From Hymenolepis diminuta (Eukaryota > Platyhelminthes > Cestoda > Cyclophyllidea > Hymenolepididae): 64,000 nucleotides of DNA. This document shows positions 1 through 11,485 of the stretch, one piece after another. The notes below the pieces were generated by a model. That model had not been told where the DNA came from. It did not search any database and saw only the letters and a program-made list of their open reading frames with translations. The stretch covers positions 85,777 to 149,776 of the forward strand of contig CAADRB010000092.1 in NCBI GenBank assembly GCA_900708905.1, read 5' to 3'. Position numbers and translations under genes: made by a program. Numbering within the stretch: position 1 is the stretch's first letter; each line of letters opens with the position of its first letter.

Positions 1-675
1 ATCCTTTCTAACCAGATCACCGAGTCTCATGATCTTGTTTCCCAATCCTAACTTTTCCACCAAGGTACATTTGCAAGTAATTTTAAATTTAGTAACAACA
101 GTACGACCCCCCTACTTTTCTTCGCAATTTTAGATGAATGATGGACGGACTAAATTTAATGGCCCCTTGACGATCTTAAATAGGTGCATTCAAGCTTACA
201 TACTTTTGGTTTTAATAACCTTTTAAAAATCTCTTGATCGCCCACTATTATCAGGTGATAGATTTTGTTTTTTCTTAGAGCAGTTTTGTTTTGATCATTT
301 GGAAACGAGATTGATTATCAACAGTGCACTTAAAGTTATAAAGTAAAGATTTTTAATTATTGTCAGTAGGACTGATGTTAAAGTGCAAATTTTCCGCGCA
401 CCTGACCCCAATATGCGTTTCATTACGGGCTTACAAAGTGGTATTGGTGATTTACGTCTGAATTTAACAAGCCATTTGGAAAATTCAAAGGTTTCTATCT
501 TAGTAATGTAATGGCCCCTCAATTGCACTGTAAATAGTTGTCTGCTCTAAGTTTATTCCATCGTTCTAGTTTACACAAGCAAATAGATTATGTGTATCTC
601 CTCACGGATACCTACCACGTTTGCGCTGTTTAAATAAGTGTGCCAAAATCAAGACCTCCTAGTAGCAAATTTAAA
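1..675. other. No gene seen; AT-rich background
   Basis: I see no coding frame or RNA gene here. The one minus-strand frame of 77 codons (295 to 528) has no recognisable motif and a composition expected by chance. The first repeat that can be matched elsewhere in the window starts just downstream, near 680. Confidence 0.6.
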
Positions 676-679
676 TTTA

Positions 680-790
680 CAGGACTTCCCACACATTCGT
701 TCCCAGCCAGTTTACTCTGCAGTCTATTAAATGTTCTATTCAAAAAGCTTCGCAGGTTGTCACTTTTAACATAATTAAGCCCTGAAGATA
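680..790 (+). repeat. Dispersed repeat R7, copy a
   Basis: The stretch reading GACTTCCCAC-[AG][CT]A[CT]-TCGTTCCCAG is shared almost base for base with 33,313 to 33,340. Both copies then carry a CTA..AAATGTT..CTATTC-like block. A weaker relative lies at 9,086 to 9,115 (GGGACTTCTCA..CCGGCCAGG). I recognise no protein in it. Its distance to the R1 copy downstream (about 700 bp) is matched at 9.1 to 9.8 kb, so it may be one end of a longer element. Identity of the element is unknown. Confidence 0.55.
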
Positions 791-1129
791 CTGCCAATTA
801 AGAGATCTTTCCATGCATTCGATTCCAGTTGTCTGGTATCATGGCTATTATCACTAAGAGTGCAACCGTGTACCTCTTGCGTTAATTAGTTAATAGGTCC
901 ATTGGTGTGTCTTTGTAGGTCTACAGGAGGCACGTCGTTAGCACCATTTTATTAAATTCACTAGTTTTTATTTTTCCAAATTTGTCTTTTGAGGACGTTT
1001 AATAAGTTTGTTTTCTTTAAATAAAATGTGAAGATGGCTATTTAATTTGTAGGCAATTGTCATCTTCCGTGGAAAGTGCATAATCCCTTAATAATAATAA
1101 TCAGTCTCCATTTTTAAAGGGTAAATATT

Positions 1130-1510
1130 ATATATCTCATTTGAAACAGTCACCATCTGGGAGTAGTCACTTAATTAGGGACAATCTTTGCCCCAGTTTA
1201 TTCAATATCAGTTGATTCTTGTTTACTTAGAAATTAGAAAGACCGCATATGCAGATAGTCAAGTAAAATGTTTTTCCACAGAGCGCGCCAGAGCCACTTG
1301 AAAGAGTAAACCTTTTCCCTTTGACAAAGAGTCTTTTAATTCCAGTTAATTGTTCGAAAGCACTGATAACACCATATCCCGGAAAAAGATGATAATGGGA
1401 TCTTCATAATTAACGCATCAAAGTACAAAGCCAGCCGCACTTACCGACATCGAATTTCTGGGTCTAATTAGATTGATATAAACAAAGTAGAACATTGCAT
1501 ATCCAACATA
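1130..1510 (-). repeat. Dispersed repeat R1, copy a (reverse orientation)
   Basis: This block of about 380 bp aligns by eye with 9,475 to 9,870 (same strand) and with the reverse complement of 26,018 to 26,400. Landmarks in order along the plus strand are TCTGGG near 1,156, TCAGTTGATTCTTGTTTACTTAG near 1,208, GCACTGATAACA near 1,359, and a core at 1,423 to 1,452 that reads GATGTCGGTAAGTGCGGCT on the minus strand. The core resembles a splice donor (G followed by GTAAGT). No protein family is recognised. It is probably part of an old transposable element. Confidence 0.65.
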
Positions 1511-2321
1511 GAATCTCAGCTTATTTAGGGACACCAATACTCCAATTTATTTACTCGCAACATGATAAATAGTTATTTGACATTTTCTTAAAGTGCAGTA
1601 GAAAAGAATCTTAAGTAAATTCGACTTTATTATTATTTACATTGACTTTTTTGTGCAGACTTTAATCTTTCTATTAAGAAGGAAGTAATGTGTATGTGCG
1701 ATTTTGTTAAACAATCATACGTAGATTAAATGATTACGTAGAACATAATCGTATGTTCCAAACCTCTCTTGCAATTATATGATGAGCATAAAAATTTTAC
1801 TAAATGATTAGACAGATCAAAATTACCTTTTCGATTCCCTTCAGTTTTGCTTTTTCTTCATTCTGGTGGCTATTTGGTCTGTTAACCAACTTCCTTAGGA
1901 TAATCGCTTTTGTCCAGATGCTAATATTGCAGAAAGTCCATCGGGAAATGGATCCTCTTTTGTTTATCTAATTTTAGTGGCCTTAGGAAAGGTTCATCAT
2001 CGCTGAGGTTTGTTTGCCTTTCCCTCTGGCACCAGAGTTCCTGTTGAAAAGCTTTGTCATTAATAATCGCATTGACCAAAATGTGTTGATCTCCCATACA
2101 GTTTAATTATCTTTCTCTTTTTCACTAATACAACTCATGAGACCATGTCGTCAAGACTCTCACAAAATGCTGACTTGCTCATAATGTGGTTTGTCATAAT
2201 ACCGGCCTCTTTCTTCCGACAACTGAAGAGCCATCCTTTTAAGATCTATGTGCAAACATGTCTTTTGCTTCTTGCGTTTCGTCAAGACTTGTTTCACATT
2301 GAGATAAAATCGATATCTCAG

Positions 2322-2375
2322 GGTGACGGTGTGGTTATTTGATTTGGTTCTAGTCGTTGTTATGGTACCGTCACC
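2322..2375. repeat. Perfect 9-bp inverted repeat, 36-nt loop
   Basis: GGTGACGGT at 2,322 to 2,330 is answered by ACCGTCACC at 2,367 to 2,375. Both arms are G+C-rich against an AT-rich background, which makes chance less likely. No transcript or promoter context is visible. It could be a terminal or internal palindrome of an old element. Confidence 0.6.
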
Positions 2376-2534
2376 ATTACCTCATAAATTGCCTGAAAAC
2401 AAAATAAATTGATTCACAATTTTATTGATATTAAATCATTTGAAAAAACAAATTTGATCTTTAATACATTTTCTAGAAACGTAAAATTTTTCCGTAAAAA
2501 TAAAACAACTTGGATCAAGCCCTATTTTAGAATA

Positions 2535-2568
2535 TTCCTTCTGGGTATTTTTCATATCCCAGAAGGAA
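2535..2568. repeat. Perfect 11-bp hairpin
   Basis: TTCCTTCTGGG (2,535 to 2,545) and CCCAGAAGGAA (2,558 to 2,568) are exact complements around a 12-nt AT-rich loop. An RNA copy would form a stable stem-loop. There is no coding region nearby that it could regulate, so I annotate only the structure. Confidence 0.75.
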
Positions 2569-3559
2569 AAGGGTGTTAGTAAAATTTGGCAGTAATTCAG
2601 TTTATTGAGTAATTTAACAGGTTTTGACCGTTCGAAATAATCAAAGGAATATTGATTTGGTCATTTAATTAAATGAATTATGATCACAATTGCTCGTAAA
2701 CGTCAATAGATCGTCAAATTAACTTTTGCATATGGCAAATCAGAAGCCTTGTTTAACATTACTGCACTTTTCAACAGAAAAACAGAATAATTTGAAAGTA
2801 ACATTCATATTGTTGTTCAAGTGATGTTGCTCTTGAAGTTTGTTAAGGAATTTGATTTATCCCCAACTTGGGTTTTGAGTCTCGCATATGTTCTTATTGG
2901 CAGCCATATCGAGATTTATCATACCACCTTCTGTCTCATGGTTTATTTATAATAAATCTCTAAACCTCATACTTAACGTTATTATTTGGTGATATGGCAA
3001 ATGGCAGTTTGTCATCGTCTAGTTCTACTAGTTACCACTATTCTTCAAATTTAATAACGCCTACTAGAGTGGATTTGCCATCTTTGACTTTTAAGTTCAA
3101 TAAATGTGTCATAATTTCCCTTTCACCTCTTTATTATTCCTATTTTCACACTTTCTTATGAGCCTCTTTGCAGGCTTCGTACTGCGGAGGCCTTTTTTTA
3201 CAAAGTCACACTTTACATTTCTTTCGCGGAATAAAAACCGAAACTTTTGTTTCCTGTTCTGTTTCTTTTCCGCCTTTAATGTATTACTCTCCAACAAGTC
3301 TGATTTTAAAATTGAGCTCCTTAATGTAGTTTAGCTTTATTTAATTTGAATCCATAAGTTTTCATTGATACTTATGTAAAACCGTCATTTTATGTTAGAA
3401 CATTTTTATCCAAGCCAGTTCAGTTTAATTCGTTGCATAGGACTAGTTTCCGATTTAGTGGGAGTAATAAGTAAACGCACAGCCATCTTTGGTAAAATCT
3501 CTTCACTCTAGTACAACCAATACGTTCTCCACCTCGATAATCAACCCCAACAAGCAGTC

Positions 3560-3735
3560 TTTCAGTTTGATAATGTCGACAAAACGATTGCACATATTTT
3601 TTGCGCCGGTTGTGTAGTGGTCAACGTGCATGTCTGCCTGTCGGCACACACAGTGATTTGGATGGCCACAGTTAATTCTGACCAATAAGAGGGGTGATAG
3701 AATGCGAATTTCTCATAGGCAGCTAGAGAATACCT
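3560..3735 (+). repeat. tRNA-derived SINE-like copy A
   Basis: A tRNA-like head begins near 3,604: GCCGGTTGTGTAGTGGTCAA carries an A-box-like core (TGTGTAGTGG, 3,611 to 3,620), and a degenerate B-box-like stretch (AGTTAATTCTG) lies at 3,670 to 3,680. The same head plus a non-tRNA body (AGGGGTGA, then TTTCTCATA) recurs at 8,790 to 8,960 with similar spacing, so this is a dispersed unit rather than one decayed tRNA gene. Weak similarity also extends about 40 bp upstream of the head in both copies. The copy is diverged and unlikely to be active. Confidence 0.6.
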
Positions 3736-3740
3736 CTATT

Positions 3741-3786
3741 CTCCCCAAATTAAGCGTTGGTAACGCTTTTCCTGAGGCGTTGGGAG
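3741..3786. repeat. Nested hairpin after SINE-like copy A
   Basis: AAGCGTT (3,752 to 3,758) pairs perfectly with AACGCTT (3,762 to 3,768) across a 3-nt loop. An outer, slightly imperfect stem pairs CTCCCCAA (3,741 to 3,748) with TTGGGAG (3,780 to 3,786). It lies directly after the SINE-like body and may be its 3' structure, but the counterpart is not obvious in copy B. Confidence 0.5.
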
Positions 3787-3789
3787 GTT

Positions 3790-5050
3790 TTTTATATTTG
3801 TTAGAAATTAGTCCAGACAAAGGACTTGTTTAATATGATTCAAGTATTTCTCATTTGATCACGTGATGCATCATGTGCCTATTTCTACCCTGTCCAAGGT
3901 TGAAGAGAAAACACTTGTAAATCTGCCGTGGTTCTTACATTCTCATCCCTCATTCTGTCCACATGATCGAGAGGTCAAATCCCAAAGTGCAGCCTTCGTT
4001 TTCATTCACATATTAATCGAATCAAAAGACAACTTATTAAGTGGAAAAAAATGTTTAATGCGCAATTATTCAAATTTTGCCAATGCTAATATTCAATATT
4101 CTGTTACTTTTTTCTAATAATGACGATATCGTTTCAATACCTTTTTCTTTAGCTTAGAATATAAAACTGACTTGAAAAGGCGTTGGCAATTAAAAATAAT
4201 CAACAGTATGAATTAAATATGAAAGAGGTATTATTTTAAAACTCTACTTTCTCAATACCAAAACGGGTATTACCTCCACTACCTCGATTCCGGAATTCAA
4301 TCAATACCACACCTGCAACTCCGAATCCTACAACATGAAAAACATCGAACGTGGTTCAACAGAAGAAAATCTCAGTTTTAATAAAGATGAGTCTTTGAGC
4401 TAATTAAGTGGCGTTATGAAGTTTATCGTCAGAATTTTTCTCTTATTTATTCTATTTTTTATTTAGAAATGAGTTTTTATACTTTTACTAGTTACTTTTT
4501 ATTTTTTTTAACATCTTTCTTCAAGTTTCCGCTGGACTAAATAAACGATTTAATGTTGACGTCTTTTCAGCCGTGTCTGAACAAATATCCAGAAGTACAC
4601 TTGATTAGGATATGATAAAGCACTTTTCTAACCTCTTCATCCTGTGATAATTTGTTATATTTTGGAGAATTTTGTTTAAGATAAAAAAGGAAAGTATTCT
4701 AAATGAGTCTTCATTAAGAGACATCTAAAAAAGCAAGTAATATTAAAGTTTATGAAGGGTATGGAAAATTTAAACATAGAGATAGAAGTATTGAAGTGTA
4801 CAAAGTTTGAGAGAATCGTGCTGATCATCTTGCCACAATCCTCTGACTCACCAAGGAACAAGGAAATAAGTGTATTCAGGCATGCTAGCTTTTAAATACT
4901 CTAATGCGTATGTTGGCGAATGCGTTCTTAGTGGCCAGCGTGATTGTTGGCTTAGTCTCATTGATAACGTGCATGTTGGCCTACATAACATTCAAAATAG
5001 GTGACAATGAAAATGATTTGAAATAAATGGAAATGGAAACTAGACTCCAA
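3790..5050. other. No gene seen
   Basis: The frame at 3,863 to 4,117 (84 codons) and the minus-strand frame at 4,676 to 4,861 show no family motif, start context or splice pattern that I would defend. The rest is AT-rich sequence with short homopolymer runs. Confidence 0.55.
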
Positions 5051-5054
5051 AAAT

Positions 5055-5370
5055 CAAGCCACTTATACGTAGATTACACATATTTCACTTTCTCTTTTCA
5101 ACTTACTCTTCATTAGTCGTAGGAAAGCCGTAACAATGGCGTCATATTGTCATTCATTAACCAAAATAAGTAGTCTATCAATTTTCCTTCCGTTACTTAT
5201 AGAAGAGAAATCAACTAGCGGTGACAGCTCAGCCGACAAAGAGAATATGACCAATGTTAGGCCCTGTTGTTTGTTTTCAACATCGTCAGTTTTATAATGT
5301 TTCTGCTCATTTGTTGTTGTTTCCTCTGCAGATGACGATGAGACATTCGTCCCTACGGACTGGGTGAAAG
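5055..5370 (+). repeat. Dispersed repeat R2, copy a
   Basis: This aligns with 13,100 to 13,420 on the same strand. Shared landmarks are a pyrimidine tract TTTCTCTTTTCA followed by CTTA (5,091 to 5,107), GAAGAGA followed by a peptide-like block ending in D-K-E-N codons (5,235 to 5,246), and TGTTTCCT[CA]TGCA near 5,320. In this copy the tract reads TTTTCAAC, so the acceptor-like AG of the other copy is absent. The frame containing DKEN stays open to a TAA near 5,296. It is probably a relic of the same element or duplicated exon as copy b. Confidence 0.6.
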
Positions 5371-5377
5371 ATGACAA

Positions 5378-5860
5378 ATCATTTTGTTTTTCTCTTTATT
5401 GAAATGCTATTTGAGAAATACTTTGCTATTTTCCAGACTATTTTAAATATATAACCCCTTTTTCAAAAATCTTATTGCCGAGCATAGTGGGATTATTTCT
5501 TGTTAGGTTGATATAATTTATTGCTCCATTTCTGTATAAATTCCCTCCCATTAATGCAAATCCCTGTCTTTATCTGTTGAACTGCTGATGTATATTCCCT
5601 CCTCCATTTAATTTACCTGCACCTCAACACAGAAAGCCTTGATTGTGTAAATAATCAAGCACTAGTATCTGTGACTATAAAGTTATTTTCGATATTTATA
5701 CAGATATTCTCCCAAATTATCAGCTTTGATTCGTGGGAGTAGTTAATATAATTTTTGTGGATATGTAGAAGGTTTATCAGGAATCGTATCGTCCCTTAGC
5801 TTTTCTTTGGGCTATACCTTCAATGTTCTTATGATCTTCACCACATAACAAAATGAAGAT
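5378..5860. other. No gene seen
   Basis: AT-rich spacer between repeat R2 and the more G+C-rich block starting near 5,860. No coding frame, RNA gene or clear repeat was found. Confidence 0.5.
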
Positions 5861-6380
5861 AAAAGAGATCGCTGGTTGAGAAGCTTTGTTGAATACAGCG
5901 AGAGAGCTCAGAGAATTGAGAGAGCGCAGGACAGGGGCATATGAAGACGAGGTTGCAGTAGTTACAGAAGGGTTACTTTGGAAGTGAAGGTAAATAAATT
6001 GTGTTAGATGGCGGCAAACGCCCAATCAGTCAGGATACATTGGCCGCATCGTGTGTTTTCCGTATTCAATGTAACATTATTAAGTTCGGGTCACTTGACC
6101 GCAGTTTATGAGTGACATATCGAGTCTCAAGTGACGAGCCGTATCGTAAGGTCGGGCTGACTCACATCAGGAAAATAAAGGAGGGGAATTTCATGAAAAA
6201 ATGTATAACTACAGGTTCTCAATATTTCTGTGCCACTTTAACGGTTTGACGGCAGGAAGTTTTCTGCATCAATCTAAATTTTCTCTCTTTCAGTCGCCCA
6301 GTTCAAGATCTACCTTTATCGAATTTACGAAATATTATCTTTACAGGCAAAAGTATTGAAATCCGCTGTCGGTCAGGATG
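5860..6380. repeat. G+C-richer block, probable old transposable-element fragment
   Basis: This block stands out from the surroundings by its G+C content and its CpG-containing words. It contains TGTTAGATGGCGGCAAACGC near 6,002, a near-palindrome GGTCACTTGACC near 6,089, and a polypyrimidine tract ending in CAG near 6,294. The minus-strand frame 5,777 to 6,025 (82 codons) is serine-rich and unrecognised. The TG start and CpG-rich body would suit the edge of an LTR, but I found no partner copy or primer-binding site. Confidence 0.35.
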
Positions 6381-8745
6381 TCATAAAACCAAGGTAAAAT
6401 AAAGACATAAGATAAGGTAACCCAATACTACTTTTGAAGAGAGTGTTTAACGAGCAGACACTATTTTAAGATATATTTGCATATGCTGTATAATACGAAG
6501 ATGAATACAGGTTATTTTAAAACAACTAAACAGATATATTATCGTATCTTCATACTTATCTTAAATTTCAATTATGCATTATTATTGTATTCGATGCAGC
6601 CGTACCTCTAGTAATTTGTCTTTTAGGAACAATAAATTGATCAGAAAATTTTAAAACTGTAATTATGAAACAATGAATTTGACATAATAGTAAGACTTAT
6701 CTCGTTTACGGAATGACTGATAATTATGATCAAAGAGGTGAAGACGAAATCCGAATTTACAACCAGGGAGGCCCCATGATCCGACTCCTCTACCCAGTAC
6801 ACTTGCTTCTTATTCAACAAGTGTAAAAATGTTATTAGTTTCTCACTACAGATAGTATTTGATTGTCTATCCGCCATTTCGAGAAAATTCTGTTTAAGTA
6901 ATCTATGATCTCTTAAACCCCTATCAAAATATTGGCTTAAGATATTTAGAATCGCCAGACTGTGCTAGTTAGACAACTGACCCGATATTCTACTTGAGAA
7001 AGACATTACTTAGTCCAATTAGAGGATTGAAAGGTAGAATTATCATGCCCACCAAATGAACTGTCTGGTTGTGGATTCTATTCAAATGCATCGTCTTTTT
7101 ATTTTCATATATCCTAATTTAGGAACATCATGTTGTATTCAGCCAATTTAATCGGGAAAAATCAATCAGCTTTTATTCATTTTAAAATACAATATGCACA
7201 AATAGATATAAAATTTTCGAAATTAGAAGAAAAGCATAGTATGAAGACTTGGTTATTGAAAGTCTGTGTTGTGATTAGCACCTCTTCTTGGTTAAAGAAT
7301 TGTCTTACGAGTGGTTTAGACGCAATTTTTCTTGATGTGGGTCTACATAGATGCAGACTAACATTCACTTGATTTATGTTTCAATAAACATTTCCAGTAT
7401 ATTTGGAATCCGCAAAAATTATACATCTAAAGTGGCAGGAGTTTAGTATTAGGTGAAAGGCAGCACTACTGCCATCATAAATTCAGAGCTGGAACGACTG
7501 AAAATCGCAAATATGGTAATGGCGAAGATTCAAGGAAACGTTCCTGTTCTACTTCCTATAGTATAACGTTCTAATGTTTTTTTTCAACATTTGCTTGGTT
7601 ATATCCATTACGCATTAGGTTTTTCATGATTAAGACAAATAGAAAGTTAACTTTTTAAAATTCCGCCAACAGAACTTAACATTAAAATGAAATGGAAGAA
7701 GCGGGCTCCTCTGCGCGTCTATAAACACATCCTTTTTTCATCATGGGCAGTTGAATTTTTCCGACAAGAAGAAATTATTTTTGTTTTATTTTTATTTTAA
7801 ATTTCGATTGTCCTAGATGTTGGTAAGTGGGGCGGGGATTTTGGTACTTATTTCTTTTGAAGATCAAAAAAGGGTCCTCTAAAGGGAAAATTAATTTTTC
7901 CAATTTACTTTAAATTGAAAAAATTCATTTTATTTACCTTTTCCCCTGTCTCTGCATTAAGCTGGGTAACATAATTTGTAATTTCTTGTCAATGTTAAGA
8001 TTCCGCTTAATAAAATGCTTATTATATTGGAAAAAATTTTACGAATTTTGCTGAAGGGGGATTGCCAGCAATTATTTTTCGGATTTTTTTCTGCTTTATA
8101 TCCTGCTTAAAATAGACGTTTTGCATAGCGTTGAGGATTTACATTCCACATTTCTCACACCGGAATAGAACTAAATGCTGTGGTGTATCAGCCCAGTCAA
8201 TTGCCTTTCTTAACCTTCATCCTTGTCAGTGAATCCCATCAGTGTAATTTGCAATTCCCAATTTCCTTATTCCTTCCGGAAAATTCTTAGAAAATTAGGA
8301 TTAATAATTGCTGTTTAAGTGATTTTCTATCAACAGGTTATGACTGCATGCAATTCTGCTATTACCAAAAACTATGCAGTTCCTTTTTTCTCCTTCTCAG
8401 TCTCAGTACTTTGGATAAGTTATGGACTGGTAAAATTCAATAATTCTTTTCTGGTTTTACAATGAAACATTTCAGATTGCACGCTTGCCGTTTTAATCGT
8501 CCCTTGGAAGCCATTTTCACTTTTAAACCAGATTCACAATCCCTGACCACCCACCCTTCTGAGTAGATGTATATTTATATTTTGAGACCAGGATTTTTAG
8601 GCATTTTGTAGTGCTATTATCTCTCTTGATAGAATTTAAGCCATTAAATACGAATAGTAAAAGTAGAGTTATTAGTCCTCAAAGGTTTGCTTGGTGTAAT
8701 CTTGGTAATAATTAACGCTGAAGATTAACTCTACAAGTTGACTCG
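6380..8745. other. No gene seen
   Basis: Chance-length frames occur at 6,641 to 6,877 (minus), 7,130 to 7,372 (plus) and 7,177 to 7,368 (minus, overlapping the former). None has a recognisable domain. The segment 7,780 to 8,100 is rich in A and T homopolymers. Confidence 0.5.
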
Positions 8746-8747
8746 AT

Positions 8748-8960
8748 AGCGATGATATTTCGCTTCATATGTTTATTTACGAAACTTTGCCTTCGCCGGT
8801 GGTGTAGTTTTCAATGTGTACTTTGTCATATCACAGGTCACAAGATTGGTGTTCATTCAACATTACTTGTTAAATCTTGCCAACAAAAGGGGTGAAGACG
8901 TCAGAAGACCAGTTTCTCATACAAATAGTTTTAGGATATCCTCTGTCTATCAAAGTCATT
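8748..8960 (+). repeat. tRNA-derived SINE-like copy B
   Basis: GCCGGTGGTGTAGTTTTCAA (8,795 to 8,814) matches the head of copy A. The A-box-like part is at 8,800 to 8,809 and a B-box-like stretch (AGATTGGTGTTC, 8,843 to 8,854) follows 43 bp later, the spacing expected of a tRNA-derived promoter. The body AAAGGGGTGA (near 8,886) then GTTTCTCATA (near 8,911) matches copy A. A run of ATT triplets at about 9,148 to 9,165 may be a tail, but a separate R7 relative lies between, so the 3' end is uncertain. Confidence 0.6.
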
Positions 8961-9474
8961 TCTTTGCAAGACTTTATGAATAGTCATTTTGTAAATTTAA
9001 CCATCGGAAAAAATAAACCATTCCTCTCTACCATGATAATGTTCAAACATACTACTACACTGTGAATAGCGGTCAATTCACTTCAACATATGGGACTTCT
9101 CATGCTTACCGGCCAGGTCTTTAACGTGACTAAGATCTCCTAGCTACTATTATTATTATTAATTAAGAGTCCCTCCTGCGTTCCCGATCTCTCAAGGAGT
9201 ATCATAGTGCATATTTCACAGAAGTAAATTAGTCGACGTGTGCCTTTATACCTCTGGGAGACACATCTTTTACACCAATAAATCACAATTTTTTGATTGC
9301 TTTTAATTTCTTTGAAAAGGTTGGTAATGTTTTTGGGTAAACTGGTTGATTCATTGGTGGAAAATTATTTTCTCCGTTTTGGCGGAGCAATCACATATGT
9401 TCTTAGTGAAAATTAAATCTAAACCATAAAAGATTAAATATTAAATATGTTCTGTTAAGTTATATAATAACAGT

Positions 9475-9870
9475 TAGCAAAATATTCAATTCTCTTCTGG
9501 GGGCAGTATCTTTAACTATAAACGATTTTTCTCAATTCCAAATCAGTTTCAATTGATTCCTGTTTAATTAGTAATGTGTTGAGTACGAAGAAAGACAATT
9601 GGGCCGTTTATCACAGGACATAAATGATAAAAGAATTAGATAAGCACTTTTATTTGAGCATATGAATTATCAGTTACCTTTTAATCAGATGTATGCACCG
9701 ATAACATTATGTTCTGAAAAAGTTGACAAAGAGGAAGGTTCAAAATCACTGTATCAAAGTGCATCGCCGACATCAAAATTCTAGTTCTATCATCAACGAC
9801 AAATAACTAGAATAGGTAGTTGATTTAAACAAAGGGGAATATCGTACATCTAATCCGATATTTCCTTTTA
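9475..9870 (-). repeat. Dispersed repeat R1, copy b (reverse orientation)
   Basis: This aligns with copy a with landmarks in the same order: TTCTGGGGG near 9,496, TCAATTGATTCCTGTTTAATTAG near 9,549, GCACCGATAACAT near 9,695, and TATCAAAGTGCATCGCCGACATC at 9,752 to 9,774. Its minus-strand core reads GATGTCGGCGATGCA, so the donor-like GTAAGT of copy a and GTGAGT of copy c is mutated here. An R7 relative (9,086 to 9,115) sits about 650 bp upstream, as at 680. Confidence 0.6.
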
Positions 9871-11480
9871 TTCAGACCTAGCAGCTGTACTAAGTTATTT
9901 GCTGATCTTACAATGTATTTTAAAGCTCATCAGAGTGTCGAGTAAAAATATTCTAATTAAATGTTTTAAAAGAAACTAGTCATTTATGATAAATAAAAAT
10001 TTAAATTCTCCCATTATATATATTTGTTCTGAATCTTGAACTATTCCTTTTATGGTTTTGGTTTTTCCTCAGATACTATTGTTGAAAGTAGTCTGTAGTG
10101 AAACGTTTTCACAACTAGCCAACGACATTATCAATGTAAATTGAGCTGTTAACTAATTATTTAAACTTAAAGCCGCTGGTTTTAATTACTTACTGTGGAT
10201 TCTGACAGTCAATGTAACAGTGCTTTTCTTTTTCTTTGTCTCATGGAAATGTCTTTCACTTCTTGAGTGTCATAAACTCTCGTCCCCTATTGAGGTATAA
10301 TCAATTTCCCAGGGTGTCATTAAGCATGTTTGATTGCTTTCCTTTCGAAGTAAAGTGAATTCAACTCGACATCTTCCTGACTATTTACCTTTTTCTAATT
10401 CTAGGTATGACTAAGTTTCCCTTCCTATAATTGTATCATCTTCGATTAACTTTGAATGCTTCCCTCTATTGCTAGTACTATTAAGGGGGGCTAGGAGAAT
10501 TTTTATTAAGAATCTATCCTCTATCTAGGAATAGATAGCGTTAGATTATATGCCCAACTCATCATCTCCCTTCTTCACTCTTTGCCAATTAAATTTTGGA
10601 ATTTGTTACTCCAGCTCATTAATCGCTTTTTTGTTTATCTTCATTACCATATGCTCTCTGAGATATTATTTTCTGTTCCTTCATTCACTGCATTTCTCTC
10701 TTTTTTATACCTATAAAATAACTCTTATATCTCGCAAACCTTGTGGATTCATTGCATCTCACAGGTTGATCGACATATTTCGACATTTTGGTGTATAAGT
10801 GCGGAATCGCAATTGATAAGGAGTTTTGGCGGGTTGGAGTGAATTTACTTTCCCCCTAATTTAAATAGTTAACTTTAATGTGGTGATACGAAGTGAATAA
10901 TTATTGGAAGGGGTGTCTGAACTTTAAATCTTCACAGTTTTAAGTATTGAATACAGGCATAGGCCGTTGATTAATTGCCTTTTATGGGGTTCAATTAGTA
11001 TGCGAATGAATTTGCTAATGTTGTGGAATGCAAATTTCTTTCCAACTAATGGTTAAAAACTCTTTTCTATTAGGAGAACAAAGTTCAGTGAGCCCAGCCA
11101 ATTTAAAGGTTTCAGCTGGTTTCAAAGCTATAAAGGCTAACTTATAGAAGCTTCTCAAAAATGAAGGTGGACGTAATGTAGCCACCCATTCTTTAAATTC
11201 AATCAATTTCAGATGCTAGCATTAGCTGGATAAAATGGAATTATATTGTCCAGAAGAAATTAAGGCAACAATTACACATGCTCATTTATTATATTAGTGA
11301 TTATTTATAACCTTTGCATATTTGTTAAAATGCATTAGAATTTCGTGTTGTTGCTTGATATACTTTTCATTAAATTGCGGAAATTGCTTAATCTCATGTT
11401 AGCATTGAATTCAATGATTTATGGCTATTTGGGAGGCTAATAAGGTTATAAAAATCGATGAGTCTCACAAACCTCTCAAC
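9871..11480. other. No gene seen; possible leader of the gag element at its end
   Basis: The frame at 10,550 to 10,798 (82 codons) is hydrophobic and unrecognised, and so is the minus-strand frame 11,015 to 11,206. Just before the gag remnant, a TATAAAAATCG stretch near 11,446 could be a TATA box of the element's own LTR or leader, but I could not find a pair of LTRs or a primer-binding site around it. Confidence 0.4.
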
Positions 11481-11485
11481 AATCA

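Larger units (their letters stand above)
1511..3555. other. No gene seen; two strong inverted repeats
   Basis: Besides the inverted repeats annotated separately, I see no gene. Plus-strand frames at 2,145 to 2,342 and 3,104 to 3,334 are 65 and 76 codons, lack family motifs, and the second is overlapped by an equally long frame on the other strand, as expected for chance frames in AT-rich DNA. Confidence 0.55.

Noticed and set aside
1240..1255. TATGCAGAT as a possible Y-A-D-D polymerase box
   Set aside because: The following codon breaks the motif and no other polymerase motif is in frame.
2367..2376. ACCGTCAC word resembling part of a flatworm spliced-leader RNA
   Set aside because: It is part of the inverted repeat, and no exon end with GTAAGT, Sm-like site or length consistent with a spliced-leader gene follows.
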